Source: Ensifer adhaerens (GTDB lineage: Bacteria > Pseudomonadota > Alphaproteobacteria > Rhizobiales > Rhizobiaceae). Taken from it: a stretch of 64,000 bases of DNA. The DNA is taken from the NCBI GenBank assembly GCA_900215285.1, contig OCMG01000004.1, positions 682,001 through 746,000 on the forward strand. The letters are read 5' to 3'. Under the pieces are notes generated by a model, which worked only from the letters and a program-made list of their open reading frames with translations, ran no database searches and was not told where the DNA came from. The position numbers and the translations under genes were made by a program. Positions 62,735 through 64,000 of the stretch are shown one piece after another (position 1 is the first letter of the stretch; each line of letters begins with the position of its first letter).

Positions 62735-64000
62735 ATGATGCCACGGATCGCTCCACCCTGCCATCAACGTCCTTCGCGGCGCTCCACGGCCCTTCGCATC
62801 GCTTCGGGGGCCATCGGCTTTTTGCTGGCCGGCACAGGCGCAGGCTTAACACTCGCTGGCGACAGCGGTTACTCCGCCGCAGATCTCCAGCGTGTTCGTG
62901 CAGTGACAGCACCCACGCAGGACTTTGCCCGGCCGGAGGCGCATGAAAACCTCTCCGGCGGGGCCGGGACCTACCTCGGCAAGGCCGACGCCAGGGCGAT
63001 GAGCCATGCCGACACCACTCTCGACGACAAGAGCGTCGAACGGTTCAGGCTTGGCTTTGCCTTGTTCAAGAAAATGTGGGCGCAGGCTCCGTCCTCCACG
63101 GAAGCCTCGGATGGGCTTGGGCCGCTCTTTAACGCGCGCTCCTGCCAGAGCTGCCATGTCCGCGACGGCCGCGGGCGACCGCCGGAGAACGGCACAGACA
63201 GCCAGTCCTTCCTGTTTCGCCTCGCCCGAGCGCCGGTCAACGATGCGGAACGGAGCGTACTTGCAGCGCAGGAACGTCTGAACTTTCCCGATCCGGTCTA
63301 TGGCCAGCAATTGCAGGACAAGGGTGTGACGAACCTTGCCGGCGAAGGGCGTCCGGTGGTCACGTACAGCGAAAAGACGGTGGTGCTTTCCGGCGGCGAG
63401 ACCGTCACGCTTCGCGCGCCGCATTATCGGATCGCCGACCTCGCCTATGGTCCGATGGACCCCACAACGACGCTTTCGCCCCGCATCGCCCAGAGCCTGG
63501 CCGGGATAGGCCTGCTGGAAGCCATTCCGGAGACGGAGATCCTGGCGCAGGCTCAGCTTCAGGCAGAGGCAAAGCAAGGCGTGCATGGTCATCCCAACCG
63601 TGTCCGCGACCCGAAGACCGGCGCGCTCGTCATCGGTCGTTTCGGCTGGAAGGCACAGAATCCGACGGTCCGGGCGCAGGCCGCAGCCGCGCTGTCGAGC
63701 GACATCGGGATTTCCTCGCCCGACGCGCCCGATCCATATGGCGATTGCATGGCGGCTGAGACCGCCTGCCTGAAGATGCCGACGGGCGTGCAGCAGCGCC
63801 TGGGCGATACGGAAGCGCCCGATCCGATCCTGGATTTCCTGACCTTCTACACGGCCAATCTCGCACCGCCGGCGCGGCGCGATGGCGCGCAGGCAGATGT
63901 GCTTGCCGGCAAGGCGCTGTTTTACCAGGCGGGCTGCGCCAGCTGCCATGTCCCCAAATTCGTGACAGGGCGCAATGCGGCCGAACCGCAGCATGCCTTC
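62735..64000 (+). CDS. Di-haem cytochrome c oxidoreductase / thiol oxidoreductase-like protein (DUF1111), 3' end outside window
   Basis: At least 422 residues, open to the window end. It begins MMPRIAPPCHQRPSRRSTALRIASG, then a hydrophobic anchor AIGFLLAGTGAGLTLAG. Two haem-binding motifs are seen, CQSCH near residue 150 and CASCH near residue 403, with GRFGWKAQNPTVRAQ typical of DUF1111 di-haem proteins found next to imelysins. It likely works in the periplasm with the imelysin in iron handling. The start ATGATG sits immediately after a hairpin; the second ATG (62738) is also possible. Confidence 0.88.
   Translation, partial: MMPRIAPPCHQRPSRRSTALRIASGAIGFLLAGTGAGLTLAGDSGYSAADLQRVRAVTAPTQDFARPEAHENLSGGAGTYLGKADARAMSHADTTLDDKSVERFRLGFALFKKMWAQAPSSTEASDGLGPLFNARSCQSCHVRDGRGRPPENGTDSQSFLFRLARAPVNDAERSVLAAQERLNFPDPVYGQQLQDKGVTNLAGEGRPVVTYSEKTVVLSGGETVTLRAPHYRIADLAYGPMDPTTTLSPRIAQSLAGIGLLEAIPETEILAQAQLQAEAKQGVHGHPNRVRDPKTGALVIGRFGWKAQNPTVRAQAAAALSSDIGISSPDAPDPYGDCMAAETACLKMPTGVQQRLGDTEAPDPILDFLTFYTANLAPPARRDGAQADVLAGKALFYQAGCASCHVPKFVTGRNAAEPQHAF

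Noticed and set aside
1..64000. CRISPR, prophage, insertion sequence, rRNA or tRNA genes
   Set aside because: I found no regular spacer arrays, transposase or phage proteins, and no cloverleaf or rRNA sequence that I could recognise by eye.

Overview
The window is a GC-rich, gene-dense stretch of alphaproteobacterial chromosome, most likely from the family Rhizobiaceae (Rhizobium, Agrobacterium, Neorhizobium or a close relative). The evidence is the housekeeping set and its protein variants: dnaA with rpsT, mutM, ubiE and ubiB; a PraR/PhrR-type regulator next to lnt, corC, ybeY, phoH and miaB; metK-trmB; Hsp20-DUF1150; a nspC/carboxynorspermidine dehydrogenase pair; rhizobial intergenic repeats; and GANTC (CcrM-type) sites before dnaA. 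I see no prophage, transposase, CRISPR array, rRNA or tRNA gene.

Layout. 0-10 kb: start of a Bax-inhibitor-like gene, a lipoprotein-type ABC exporter divergent from a GDSL esterase (the tesA/ybbA/ybbP arrangement), thpR, a low-molecular-weight phosphatase, phhB, two small membrane or unknown genes, an IalB-family secreted protein, rlmN. 9.5-16 kb: ubiE-ubiB, mutM, rpsT, an 850-bp dnaA leader, dnaA and a frame-disrupted trmO. 16-27 kb: pgi, praR, lnt, corC, ybeY, phoH and miaB on the minus strand, then metK-trmB on the plus strand. 27-39 kb: Hsp20, a nucleoside hydrolase, a VapBC-type module, a glutamine-synthetase-like plus FAD oxidase operon (gamma-glutamyl-polyamine or amine catabolism), leuB, a PAP2 phosphatase, an MFS drug exporter, and nspC plus carboxynorspermidine dehydrogenase (spermidine synthesis). 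39-54 kb: pirin, glutamine amidotransferase, coaBC, three separate LysE/RhtB exporters, a ParDE module, argG, a chemoreceptor, prfC, dut and an ArsR-SRPBCC operon. 54-64 kb: cysK, uppP, GST-queG-SDR, rlpA, an RsmB-like methyltransferase, and an iron-linked imelysin plus di-haem cytochrome operon cut by the window end.

How the genes connect. Many encode translation or RNA-modification enzymes (rlmN, trmO, miaB, ybeY, trmB, queG, the RsmB-like protein, prfC, rpsT), and several use S-adenosylmethionine, which metK makes. Polyamine synthesis (nspC and its dehydrogenase) lies only 4 kb from a probable polyamine or amine breakdown operon with its own operator-like repeats. Envelope functions are lnt, uppP, rlpA and the ABC exporter.

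The most notable observations are: five GANTC sites in 127 bp plus a perfect DnaA box before dnaA; a single frameshift in trmO; the miaB-to-praR block facing away from metK-trmB, which I recall as one co-directional run in related genomes; an abrupt AT-rich end of lnt inside that block; an Irr-box-like site before the imelysin operon; a cysK terminator that lies inside an opposite-strand coding sequence; and three members of one intergenic repeat family, one of which supplies a gene's stop codon. I did not find a clearly undescribed multi-gene system; this is mainly core chromosome with local rearrangement.
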